From: Halichondria panicea
Lineage: Eukaryota; Porifera; Demospongiae; Suberitida; Halichondriidae
Direction of reading: 5' to 3'
Assembly (NCBI RefSeq): GCF_963675165.1
Contig: NC_087380.1
Location: 6,084,071 to 6,148,070 of the forward strand
Length of the DNA stretch: 64,000 bases
The position numbers were made by a program, and so were the translations under genes. Under the pieces are notes generated by a model. That model did not search any database, was not told where the DNA came from, and was given only the letters and a program-made list of their open reading frames with translations. Below, in pieces: positions 1-11,180 of the stretch (the stretch's first letter is position 1; each line of letters starts with the position of its first letter).

Positions 1-2070
1 TAGATCATGCGTGATCAGAGCCCCACGTGTACATTTTAAATACTTATTTTTCCCAAATGCTCGTCTTTCAACTTTCAATTGTTTTCCTTACTAACTTTCA
101 CCAACCCTTTCTTCACTTAACCCTTTCTAAGTTTTCCCGTTTCAGTATTTAATCTCCTTGTTCCAATTATTATAATAACGTACTGCTTTTCAATTACGGC
201 TCCCACAATCTTAGCATATCCTCTTTGCTCCCTACTTCCTACAGTATGATAAATAAAGTTTCATTTCTGCATGAGATCCCCCCTTGAGTACATTGCTTGT
301 CGTTATTTCCTGCTTTGGTCGCTAAGCTGTACAAGTAGCAAATGTGTCAGTGTCTTGATTAGAATTAGATATTGCAATGCACAGTTGTACAACTTATTGT
401 ACATGCATTTTTACATGTTTTGCTGCGTGATTGTAAAGCCCTGTACGTATTGAGGGTGTTTATGTTTCGTAGAGAACAGAGCCAATACGATTAATTGAGT
501 GAGCAATGTTGAACCTTCACACAGGCTATTTGATAACAATTGTATGACTGCATTAAAACCTCTAACTGTGATATTTACACTTCGTAGTGGAAGGTATGTG
601 GATTGCAACACTCATCATCAACAACGTTTTCCTACTACATTCCTGTCGTTCCCCCAGCTGCACTTGTGTGGATGCATCCTCACACGTTGACTATTCCTTG
701 AGGGGGAATCATGTCGTATGATATCAAGTTACGCACTGTGATGCACTGTGGATGGAAGTTTGAGATCAGACATAGCTCAATGCTTTACGTTTATTGTACA
801 CTCGTGTACTTAGTTGTATTATAACACTTTATGGTATTTTACACCAACGTTTTTTCAAGCATTTTAGCCAATATTATTAGGATACTTTGGTGCATGGGGC
901 ACCAAGAGAATACAGGTTGTAGTTGAGGCATTCACTAGCAATTAACTGCTCAATGATACATAACTCTACCATACAGCTAAGCATGCAAATACGTGTAACT
1001 GCACGAGGACCTAAACAATGAAGCTCTATATAAGTACAATGTATAACAAACTGTTATGCAATGACGGAGACGGATGGGATAGGGGAGGATTGTTAACGAG
1101 GAAGTATAATTATGGTCATGTCCATGAGGGGAAAACGACTTTACCTTGCTCGCTGTTATATTTCTCTTGAAGGGGATCGGAGATTTCCCTTGAGATGAAC
1201 ACATGCACATGTGTAGTGTTTCACAAGAGCTCAGAGTGCCCCCTACTAGACTAGTAATAGGGATTCACGACTAAAAAGTATGCATGATCATCTAACTGTG
1301 CACCGGAACCCATGGAATTAAGATATGAACTGACGTGTGTACAGTGTATTAGTTATTGATAATTAATACTTTCGATACACATACTTAATTAACTCTCTGA
1401 AAAAACAAACATTACATAGGGATGTTATCAATAAAGTTGTTTAATTTTCCTGATTGTCATTTCGAAAGATGAGCCACCCCCTCCAGTACCTGTACTGATT
1501 ATGTGATTTGTTTACGTGGTTCTTTGTGCATGCTTTTTGTTTCTATTTAGACTCATGAATGTATACATGTTTTGATGAAGTAACAGTATCCCATACTTAA
1601 TGTTTGTAATAAATGTAATTGAATCTATCCATCCGGCTAGTTTAATTGAGCAATCTGAAGTATTATAATTGTTTACGTACCTGTGTGTTAAAATGTTATT
1701 ATAGAATGGAGCGTAAAGTGACCATTCCGAGTATAGGTTTTGCACTTGATCATGCATGTCACAATGCACATACCATTCTGTTACTATCGACAAGTACAGT
1801 AGACACTAGACACGAACGTGTACTCAACAGGTATATCAGTATAAGGTACGTGTTATTTTAGGAATAAAACCTTCTCACGTTTGTGATTATATACTTGATC
1901 AGAATGACAGTCAGTATTATTTTACTACAATCAATGGTGTACTTATGTTTCAATATTGTAAATACTGTCTCCTTTTAGCCCACAGAATCTTACCTTGCAC
2001 CTTACAGTATGTTTTTCATTCCAGGGAATGGGCGAGTAGTGTGTTTTTGTGAGTGAAAATGCATTAGGTC

Positions 2071-3031
2071 CAGTGGCGGATCCAGAGGGCCGGGGGGTCC
2101 ATGGGGTCCCTTGACCCCCCCTTTTGAAGTTAACTTTAGAAGGCTTAGGCCACAACAAGAGGTAGTTCTGTTTCTGATCAGGTTGCTTCCCTGAATAGGT
2201 GAGGCCAGGAGGGACAACAGCAACTGAGCCACACATATTTGCAGTGTCATCACTTTTTTATTTTTCACAGTTTGTCTTTAAAAACGGTTTACAACACAAT
2301 AATAACATCTAAATAACATACAGGAAGAGGTATTTTAGGCTTTGGCAACCAGAACATTGAACTAAGAATTGTCTCTATATCAAACACCTATATAATTATG
2401 TCATTGCACTAGCTTGAGCCATTGTACATGCTCGCTCTGTATCAAAGCAAAAAAGCAAAATGAGACCACATAATTATTGTGTTAGCATAATAACATCTTT
2501 CATTGCAAAATACAAGATAGTATATACATTAATACAAGATACAAGCACTAGCTTACTGAATATTGAAGTGTTGTAGGTGCTGTACATGTAATTATTGCAA
2601 CACCCACTCAATCTAAAGTGAGTGGGTGTGGTTTGCGCATGCGCATTAGGTGTGTTGCTGAAAAAACAGCCCAGTGAAATATTGAGCGGCGGATGGACCA
2701 GAAACAGAACTACCTCTTATTGTGGCCTTAATGACTCCAGCTAGCTATTTATCAGTTTTTATAGCTATTGTAATTTGATTCAATGATTGTACCTGTTGTT
2801 TTTATGTATCAACTGCCAAAGGAGTGTTCAGGTTAGCCTAGGCTAGCTAGTTGACTGTTCGATCGTAGCGGCTAGCTAGCTCTACGCAAGTCTATTATGG
2901 GACTTCCCCTGGCTGAGTATGGGATTTTCCCTAGTCACGTGTGACCGAAAGTGGGCGTAATCCTTAAAAAATTCGCGCTGCGCGCTCGTTAGTTTGGACC
3001 CCCCCTTTCATTTTTCCTGGATTCGCCACTG
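2071..3031. mobile_element. Non-autonomous DNA transposon, CAGTGGCGG type
   Basis: The ends are 15-base inverted repeats, CAGTGGCGGATCCAG on the left and the complement of CAGTGGCGAATCCAG on the right. AGGTC lies directly outside both ends (2066-2070 and 3032-3036), an apparent 5-base target duplication. The uninterrupted site is seen in unit P4 near 33385 (reversed) and in the other sister units. The interior has G/C-rich subterminal blocks and an internal inverted repeat (about 2148-2180 against 2697-2727) but no transposase frame. The terminal motif recalls hAT elements, but those usually make 8-base duplications, so the superfamily is open. Confidence 0.8.
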
Positions 3032-3223
3032 AGGTCTAGTTTTAAATCAACTGTTTATGTAGTTGGTGTCTGAGCTGACAATAACATAGCTGTAGTAATT
3101 TCTGGGCCAGGAAATAGAAATTCTTAGTACACATGTGCTAGCTGAATTTGTTCGGTTTCTGTATGGACAATATTAAGTGGTTACTTCCATTATTGTGGTT
3201 AAGTATATGTATGTGATTGTGCA

Positions 3224-3267
3224 TGCTCTCTCTCTCTCTCTCCCTCTCTCTCTCTTGCTCTCTCTAG
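3224..3267. repeat. CT-rich microsatellite before an exon relic
   Basis: An interrupted (CT)n run ends in CTCTAG, directly before the exon relic at 3268. It occupies the place of a splice-acceptor pyrimidine tract. The matching tract in P2 (about 15475-15495) is short, while in P3 and P4 the same place holds long (GA)n runs. Confidence 0.7.
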
Positions 3268-3352
3268 ATGGTCCCCGAAGACTTTAACATCAAAATCTCA
3301 CGTGCTCAAGATTCTTGGAGAGAGTGAGAAAATAGAACTGAGACCAAGGTGC
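3268..3352 (+). pseudogene. Relic of exon E, disrupted copy
   Basis: Starts right after a pyrimidine-rich AG acceptor. Aligned with the copy at 15496-15586 it keeps a readable stretch ending LRPRCLDVDSF with conservative changes (GESEKIE here, GDSDRTE there). It carries an extra C near the start and a 12-base insertion, and lacks the GT donor seen at the end of the P2 copy. I do not recognise the protein. It is on the strand opposite gene A1. Confidence 0.4.
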
Positions 3353-3894
3353 TTGGATGTGGACTCTTTCTTAATGTATAGGGTATTATTGTAAATCTGG
3401 TGTAATGCAGTAGTTAACAGTTGATTCAGCTTGTTGGAGATTTTTAACAAAAACTCTATTCACTTTGCCTGATGTACTTTGTTCAAGAGACAATAATTGT
3501 ACTGTGTATACGTGTTATTGCAGTAATTTTACTCGTAAATGTCATAGAAACATTGTTTGTTTATAAAATCAACATTTTCATAAATAAAGCAGTGAAGTAC
3601 ATGTACATAAAAATAAATAAATAAATATAACCAAGTAGTCTATTATAATAATTATGTTCACAGAACACAACGAATAGTACAGAAAAATCTATACAACGAC
3701 AACATACATCATTGTACTCTTGTAGTTCATTCAGACTAATATAGTCAAGTGATTTCGATGCCTTGATCATTTTAATCTAAATTTCTAAATTTGTTACTCA
3801 GATTCCATTTTTGAATTTACCTGTCTGTTTAATTCGTCTAAATTTCAACTTTATCTAATATAGAATGGCGAGGGTCTTTTTCTGTTCCTCTTTA

Positions 3895-4943
3895 CTACTG
3901 AAAGTAAGTGTAAGCGGGGGAATCGATGCCTAAACGAGTGTTAACCCACTGGCTTGTAGTGATCATGTTCGTTGTTGGGAGGTTTAATCCTTCAGTTAAG
4001 CTAGCGGCGTTGAGGACATCTGTATAGAGGTTTAGTGCAACGTAGGGGTAATGTTTGCACTCGGGGCGTAGTATGATAGAGGGGGTTAGGACCACACGGT
4101 TACAGGGGGCGGAGGAGTTACATTCACAATGCTGTTGGGCCAACTGTGGATGGGAACAAGCAATTATATAATCATGTTATCTCTTTTCTTCACTTAGTAC
4201 ATTAAAGAAAGCTGTATAATTATTGTTTAGGATTAAATGCACTTTCTATGAGGGTCTAATTTCTCACCACTGTTTTGTAATCGCTAAGCACAGCTGTGAT
4301 GAGATCGTCAACTCCTTGCATTTGATCTCGTGGCTCGTCTTGAAGCTGATTGGGTGATTGTGAAGCCAGTCTGGCCAGATCAGTATATCCCTGGAGCGCA
4401 GCCATCGAATTCCAAATGTTGTTGTTGCTGCTATCAATGCCGTATGCTTTTGTGATCTCTGGTGTGCTGCACTGGTGCTCTAGATCAATCTGCAACAAGG
4501 AAGATGAAGGTTAATTAACTAGCTCTACATTATTTTGGTTGTAGTTAATAAATTTAAATGTTTACTCTTTTTATACTGGAACAATAGACTAATTATTATT
4601 AGCCACTTACGAAATTTCTGTAGCTTCTTTGCACAATTTTACTGTAATCATCGAGCAGAAATAATCCTTTAAGCAGATAGCCAGCAGCCACTGCAAACTC
4701 GGGACCTTCGCCAGGTGCACTGCAGTTAAACCCTGAGGCTGAGAGCTGAGATTCAGCGATAGCAGCAGGTTCTTGTGTGGGTGTTGAATTGGTGGGGCTC
4801 GTAGTGTTGTAGCTTTCAGCTATGCTTTCCGTTGTGTTTGTGATCAGCTCTCCTGCACTTTCTGTGTTTGGTAGTGGTGCTGCAATGGCTCCACATAATG
4901 CAGACAGCACAACAGCAAAGCATAGGATAAGGTTGGCATTCAT
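3895..4943 (-). CDS. Secreted family A protein A1 (3 exons)
   Basis: Exons on the minus strand are 4943-4611, 4489-4268 and 4143-3895, giving 267 residues. Both introns (121 and 124 bases) have GT-AG ends and fall between codons (phase 0). The start MNANLILCF opens a clear signal peptide ending near GAIAA. Residues about 30-60 form a Ser/Thr/Asn-rich stalk with several N-glycosylation sequons. Then come three helix-like segments and six cysteines (one in exon 1, one in exon 2, four in exon 3, including an HCEC pair). The start is fixed by identity with A3 and A4 and by a TATA box 112 bases upstream. No known family recognised. Function unknown; a secreted signal or effector is inference. It appears intact. 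Confidence 0.85.
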
Positions 4944-5054
4944 GATGAGATTGGGGGTGTTGAATTTTTTAAAGAAATTTCTGTTTTTTCACTTCGTCAC
5001 AAGTAGTTTACAAGATTGTAAAGTTTTCATGCTCTTCCATGATAAAGAAACTCG

Positions 5055-5062
5055 TATTTATA
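5055..5062 (-). promoter_or_regulatory. TATA box of gene A1
   Basis: TATAAATA on the minus strand, followed by an AGTTTCTTTATC-like block that recurs before A3 and A4. It lies 112 bases before the ATG, the same distance as in A3. Confidence 0.7.
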
Positions 5063-5270
5063 CAGATCTAGAGAAACCTTTCCAGTAGAGGTACTAGTGG
5101 AAATGAAATGCGGTTCTTCTTGGGTTTCTTGGATGTTTCGCAATTGTTTATGGATTAGGTTGCCGATGATAATAACTATATAGGAGGTCATAATTGGACA
5201 GTTATAGACATACAGGAGCACATGAAAACATCAGCCCAAGCTCCTCTTACAGAGAGTCCTCTTCAAACAA

Positions 5271-7164
5271 CCATGGCAGTTGAAGAGTCTCCAACTTTGC
5301 TGCATAGTCAGACCAGACTCACCTCCTATGCATAGGGTGTCCCAGATTTAGCACCCAGTCCCTTGTCCCCAAAGGAAACTGCCATTAACCTCAGATATCC
5401 CGGATTTTCAAGGTTGCTTCTCTGAGCTGGGCTACTAAGCTCCAATAAAGTTTATCATGCCTGGAAAAGCTTGGACTTGGAACCATTGAAAACAATGAAC
5501 AAAAACATAACTTAGCTCCTTACCAGATACAGAGCTCTAATAAGTGGCGGGGCTCATTTGCCTGCACAATTAAGAATTACATCATTATTATTTGAGCATG
5601 TGCAGTGAGACTATAGTGAAGCCACAATCATTGAGAGCTGAGCAACAATTATATCTTCTGTTAGGAAAGTATGGAAAATATGAATTGTTGATTATGTGCT
5701 TAAATTATTGTGAATTCCTCAAAATTTGCCTCCTATAGCGGCCAGCCACTCGAGGCTAACGCCCCCGTGTTGTCCCCGAAATTTGGCTGGGGAAGTTGGC
5801 ACTTATGCTGATATGACAGGTGTCTCCGTACGTGTGTGCGTGTAGCTTTACTTTGTGTATACATTCTTGTTTCCTACTCCACGTCAGCTTCTCAATAAAC
5901 AATAACGTCTGTTGTTGGGAAATCTCTAGTGTTCGTGTGAAATTTCACTTAGTTTTAAAGTCTACCTCCCTGAAATCTTTGAGAGATAGATGCAGTCTAT
6001 TTTTAACTATAGGCTGCATTCATATTAAATGAGGTGTGAAGGTCATTAATATTAACAGCTTTGATGGTGCTATGCCATTTTTGTTTCTTCCGAGTAGTTC
6101 TTATACATGCATGAACACAGAACATGAACTGTTTGAAATCATGTTGTTAAATAATTATGTCAACAATTTGGATATACGTGAGTGATATACCGTTGAAGTA
6201 TTTCTATGGTACTTGGTCACCAAATTTGGATGTGGAAACAAGTCTAGAGAGGTTACAATAACTAAGGCACCGTAGCTTTGCTCTTAAGCAACGTTTCACT
6301 TTAATCGTTTGTGGTGATGTCGTCCTACAATGATTTTTGTTAATCCTATAGCCATACTTGACGATGCGTAGGAGCATATGAGGGGATGAGCGTCTTATTA
6401 TGCGGATTCTGTATCGTCTAGCTATGTACAAATCATGCCATATATGTAAAACCGCTAAGTGCTGCTGACATTTTTCATTGTTTACGATTATTAGATCCAA
6501 GCGCGTTATCAACCAGACATCTACAGAGCACTTAGCATATTATAAACAAGGAGTGTGTGGCATAGACGATAGTGAGTCCGCATAGTATACTATGCATAGT
6601 AAGACGCTCCATCTCCTCATGTGCTCCTGGTATTATGAATTGTATGTGGTGCATGCACTCTATTTATGCATCGTTGGCGTCCTTGTAGTCATATACGTTC
6701 ATCGTAATCTAGTCAGACGTTATCGTATACATCTATCTGTAAGGTCGTACTTTGGGAGGGAGTTCCTCCAGTTCCAACTCTAACACTATACGCTAACCCT
6801 AACCCTATTAGGCCACTGCGATCGATATATTAACTGTAGGCCCTAAATGTGCGTGTAAATGTGTGGTGCAGTGTATCCTGTGGCTACATGAATGACTGCA
6901 TGTAGTCGCACACTTTCATATTCCTCCGGACCTAAATAGCAACCTGTTGGGGATTTATTGTATAGTATATAGACTATGTCATTTTTAGTTTGATAATGGT
7001 TTGTGTGTGTATATATGCATGTGCATGCTTCAATGTCCTTCAATTTCAATTACTATTGACTCTTTTCCAAGAAACGATTGTTACCAAGGCTTTTCCTTAT
7101 GTACCATTTGTCACGGTTCAATAGTATATCCTCCTTGTTCGAATAGCTGATAGTTGCCTGGGAA
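5271..7164. other. Intergenic spacer between units P1 and P2
   Basis: No gene seen. 5813-6790 is an inverted copy of the 39245-40480 repeat block; long stretches match on the opposite strand, such as 5813-5975 with 40310-40470. 6791-6806 has two and a half CCCTAA units, too few to call telomeric. Confidence 0.6.
5813..6790 (-). repeat. Inverted copy of the 39-40 kb tandem repeat
   Basis: Matches 39245-40480 in reverse orientation with small indels. The shared blocks include the segments around AAATTTCACTTAGTTTTAAA and ATTTGGATGTGGAAAC. It holds only short, unconserved reading frames. Confidence 0.7.
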
Positions 7165-9485
7165 ATTGTTAGGTCATACGTGATCAGAGCCCACATGTTA
7201 AATAATTGATGCTCGTCTTTCAATTGTCTTCCTTACTAACTTCCACCAACCCTTTCTCCACTTAACCCTTTCTAAGTTTTCCCGTTTTAGTATTTAGTCT
7301 CCTTGTTCCAATAACGTACTGCTTTTCAATTACGACTTCCATGCAGTCTTAGCATCTCCTCTTTGCTCCCTACTTCCTACAGTATGATAATTAAGTTCGT
7401 TTCTGCATGAGATCCCCCTTGAGTACATTTTGCTTGTCAATACGTATTTCCTGCTTTGGTCGCTAAGCTAAGCTATACAAGTGGAAAATGTGTCATTGTC
7501 TTGTGCATTAGAATTGGATATTGAAATGCACGAGTGCAATGTATCAAATAATGCCATTGGAGTGACGTCAGGTCCGCAGGCCCTGAGGGCAATCCGCATT
7601 ACATTGCTCCAGTGCTATAATTGGTGGTCAGGCAACAATTCTCATTACGATCTGAGCTCACTGCATGATAGCCAATGTATAGATACGTTTAATGATTAGC
7701 ATAATTATATCGAGTCTGGTGTAAGGGGTAATTACGTTTCCTGTGTTAATTAGGCAATATCAGAAGCCATATATGTCCACCATTAGGAAGCAGCCAAAAA
7801 ATAAGCAGAATGTCATGGTCTATCATTAAGACGCCGTATAACTATAATTGTACGTTTACGTGTTTTGCTTCGTTGTTATTTTTTATGTAAAGCCCAGTAT
7901 GTATTGAGGGTGTTTATGTTTCGTAGAGAACACAGCCAGGACAATTAATTGAGTGGGCAATGTTGAACCTTTATACAATATTTTATCTGGGCTAATTGGA
8001 GTATGACTGCATGCATAGCATGAAAAACCCCCTGCGATATTTACATTACGTAGTGGAAGATATGTGGATTGCAGCACTCATCATCAACAATGTTTTCCTA
8101 CTACATTCCTGCCGTTCCCCCAGCTGCACTTGTGTGGATGCATCCTCACATGGTGACTATTCCTTGAAGGGAGATCATGTCGTATGATATCAAGTTACGC
8201 ACTGTGATGCACTGTGGGTAGAAGTTTGAGATCAGATATAGCTCAATGCTTTACGTTTATTGTACACTCATTATAGTTAGTTGTGTCCATTACCACTTTT
8301 AATTAAGGCTATTTACACCAACGTTTTTTCAATCATTTTTTAGCCAATATTGGGATAATTTGGTAGGGGGGCACCAAGAGAATACAGGTTGTAGATGAGG
8401 CACTTACTAGCAATTAACTGCTCAATCTATACCATGCAGCTAAGGATGCAAATACTTGTAATTGCACGACTCGAGGACCTAAACAATGAAGCTCTACGTA
8501 CAATGTATACATAAACTGTTATGCAATGATGGAGACGGATGGGACAGGGAGGATTGTGAACGAGGAAGTATATTATGGTCATGTGCATGAGGGGAAAACG
8601 ACTTTACCTTGCGTGCTGTTTGAAGAGGAAACTATACTTGATTCTGTCCTCACATGGACTATAGCTTAGAGAAAGCTGATATTGAGAACTTAGAGGCTTC
8701 ACATTTAATATCAAGGATTCTGTTTGCAAACAGCTTAATCACTTAAACTACCATCAGCTGATTTTGGTGGTTTTGTACAACCATACAAATGAATGCCTAG
8801 GGCATGATTCAGGTTGCACACACACACACACACACACACACCACAAGGTGCATGCTATTTCACTGAGTATAAAAATTTACTCCCTTAGCGTAATTGGAAA
8901 TCCCATATCCTATAGCTCAGTATCACGTACACCACCTGTTTCCGGTAGATCAATTGCTGTTTTGTTTTGGCACCTGCTTAGTTGGCGTGCCTTCATTGCT
9001 CTGTTACAACTTTCCCCTTCAGGGTTCCATCATGTGACCCATTCGATCGTGAATATGTGTTTGTTTAATTGATTGCCACTTTTTGTACTAGGGGAAAACC
9101 CCAACGTACTTTCATATGATGTAGATGCATGTAATGTGAATCCCTTGAGGTGCCTGGCTTGTGTCTAAAGGGGAATTTCCCTTGAGATGAACACACATGT
9201 GTAGTATTTCACAAGAGCTCAAAAGTGTCCCCTACTATACTAGTAATAGGGATTCACGAGTCAAAAGTATTCTCCATGGATGGTCATCTAGCTGTGCACT
9301 GGGACCCATGGAATTAAGATATGAACTGACGTGTGTATTAGATAATTAATACTTTCGATACACATACTTAACTAGAGCACTAAAGTGCAAACTCTCGGCC
9401 AGCTAGTGACATGATTAAGAAACCATATATAAATGCAGTGCATGTAGTCTACATGTAGTGATGTATGACTGAGCTGTACGTCTAG

Positions 9486-9722
9486 CATGCACAGCAACCC
9501 AGGAGCAATAAAACAGATGCTGATTTTAGTGGTACAGATGCTGATTTTAGTGGTACATATGCACTGTGGATCACAGCAAAGAAGTTTGGAGTCTCAGAGA
9601 AGTATGGCTCCTGTAGTGTAGCAGTCTGCTACAGAGACAGCAAGTCAGACACAATTATAGCTTTCTATTTTAGCGACCCTTTTCCATTGTTCTTGGTACG
9701 GGATCACTTCAGCTGTAAATAG
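9486..9722 (+). other. Orphan protein-like reading frame
   Basis: Seventy-eight codons are open without an early ATG, preceded by a possible AG acceptor (CAACCCAG). The composition is protein-like and contains an in-frame 21-base direct duplication encoding TDADFSG twice. Residues such as FSGTYALWITAKKFG and YGSCSVAVCYRD faintly recall an Ig-like strand pattern, but I cannot assign a family. It may be an exon fragment carried by the surrounding insertion. Confidence 0.3.
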
Positions 9723-10059
9723 GTTTTCACTTACTCACTTACTTTGAACCTTCTATCATTGTGCATGCAAAAAATAAAAAGCTGTAGAATAGGTAGGGTG
9801 CCTCGAATAAAGGCCGTGTGTAGTTAGCTAGCTGCCAACAACGTGTAAGCGTGTAAGTTCAAGATTTTTAGCTTTTGCTCGCTTTTATTCGACAACGAAG
9901 CTTTACTACCTTGTTGTGTTGAGGCTATCCATAGCACAAACACAGTGCTATCGCATCCAGCCTCCAGGTGAGTAGACTCAGAATACACAGACAGACAGAC
10001 ACAGGGGGAGGTCACTACTATGCACACTACACTACCGTTCGCTACCGCGGTCAAGATGT

Positions 10060-10104
10060 GGTCAAAGGGTCAAGGGGGTATTTTAATGATGGTCAAGGGG
10101 TCAA
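10060..10104 (+). repeat. Left subterminal GGTCAA repeats
   Basis: Direct copies of GGTCAAAGGGTCAAGG and GGTCAAGGGGTCAA just inside the left TIR. Each copy is a pair of GGTCAA half-units. They probably bind the element's transposase, by analogy with subterminal repeats of other DNA transposons. Confidence 0.6.
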
Positions 10105-10343
10105 CAAGGTAAATACACCACCAAAAGGTCAAAAGTCAAGACAACAAAGCACTCTTTTAGTGGACTTTGAACTCATTAAGCTAACCGGGAAATTCAAAAT
10201 CCAATGCGCACACTAGCTCAATAACCACAACCACAACCCACAACCCACAACCCACAACACAACAAGCCACAGACAGGAATTTTACAACACACACATAATT
10301 ACTATCCTGTAGCTACACAGTGCCAGCAAATGAACTCTAATAG

Positions 10344-10715
10344 TCAGTGATCCTTAGCATTCCTATGCAATATGGATTGAAAGAGAGTATAGTCTGGTGT
10401 AGCAACCTCTGACAAAGTTGCCGGATTTAGACAATTGTCAGCCTGCATAAACAAAATTATGTCTACGAAGAACCTGGCTTCATGTTCGGTCCTGAACGTA
10501 TAGGAGATCTTTTTCTTAGGATCCTGATCGATAGAAAAGTACAATTGCTTCTCATCATGTCCCACCATCCACATATCACGTATTAAATACTTCGTAGCAG
10601 TAGGTCCTTCTCTAATTTCCAATTGTTTCTCATTCATCAGAATCACAGCTTGTTTATTGAGCATGCTCATATGTGGCGAATTTTCAGCGATGTGCACAGA
10701 CAGACAGCTTCCCAT
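10344..10715 (-). CDS. Small acylated PTB/PH-like protein inside a transposon
   Basis: An intact single-exon frame of 123 residues starting MGSCLS. Gly2 with Ser6 fits the N-myristoylation consensus and Cys4 could be palmitoylated, so membrane anchoring is likely. Residues about 22-95 alternate hydrophobic strands (VILMNEKQLEI, YLIRDMWMVG, KQLYFSI, ISYTF) and end in a helix (EHEARFFVDIILFMQ). This order resembles PTB, IRS-type PH or FERM-C folds; FRS2-type adaptors also pair an MGSC myristoylation start with a PTB domain. It may act as a membrane-tethered adaptor, which is inference. It lies wholly inside the 55-base-TIR element, so it is either captured host cargo or an element gene. Confidence 0.65.
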   Translation of the reverse strand: MGSCLSVHIAENSPHMSMLNKQAVILMNEKQLEIREGPTATKYLIRDMWMVGHDEKQLYFSIDQDPKKKISYTFRTEHEARFFVDIILFMQADNCLNPATLSEVATPDYTLFQSILHRNAKDH

Positions 10716-11083
10716 AGTGATACTCTTGGAGCAAGATCATGAAGTCATAAAAGTAATATAAGAGGTCCTAGCTAGTGCATGTGCATGCTCCATCCATAAC
10801 CACTACTCCTGACCACTACTCCTGACCAATTCATATGTGGCCAGTGATTAATATGACAGGTCTGTGCATGAATAGTCTTAGATAAATGACATGTTGTACA
10901 ATTTGTGTCAATGAAAATCTCTTTTCTAGAGCTATAATCCTATATCTAGCTAGCTAGAGCTATCACTGTTACATGTATAATATAAATACCTGTACATGTA
11001 GTGGATCCACTGGACCAGTTTATGAGCATGTACACCCTTGCGATAGACATGAATAGTTCAGTCTGTTGCGGCGATAATTGAAT

Positions 11084-11180
11084 GGTCAAGGGGTCAAGAG
11101 CTTAATTTTTTGCAGTCAAGGGGTCAAGCATAATATCTTAGGCTGGTCAAGCGGTCAAGAAGAAAATTGGGGGGTCAAGA
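11084..11180 (+). repeat. Right subterminal GGTCAA repeats
   Basis: Four spaced copies of GGTCAAGGGGTCAAG-like motifs (11084-11098, about 11115-11128, about 11144-11159 and about 11169-11178) run up to the right TIR. They lie in the same orientation as the copies at the left end, not inverted. Confidence 0.6.

Larger units (their letters stand above)
1..5270 (+). repeat. Segmental duplication unit P1 (contains gene A1)
   Basis: First of four copies of a multi-kilobase unit that carries an A-family gene. Matching blocks can be followed in order: 1-1180 matches 7165-8625, 1180-1390 matches 9170-9375, 1396-1491 matches 11296-11400, and 1497-2060 matches 13988-15280. The block present at 11400-13985 in unit P2 is missing here. 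Because P3 and P4 also carry it in reverse, P1 probably lost about 2.6 kb. Outside gene A1, the exon relic at 3268 and the transposon at 2071 I see no gene in 1-3894. The short reading frames there are not conserved between copies. The outer boundaries are approximate, and the unit may continue left of the window. Confidence 0.8.

Noticed and set aside
1943..2268. Two overlapping minus-strand frames of 88-97 codons
   Set aside because: They lie across the left end of a transposon insertion and are not conserved in the sister units.
6791..6806. CCCTAACCCTA telomere-like sequence
   Set aside because: Only about two and a half units; too short to indicate a telomere or interstitial telomeric block.
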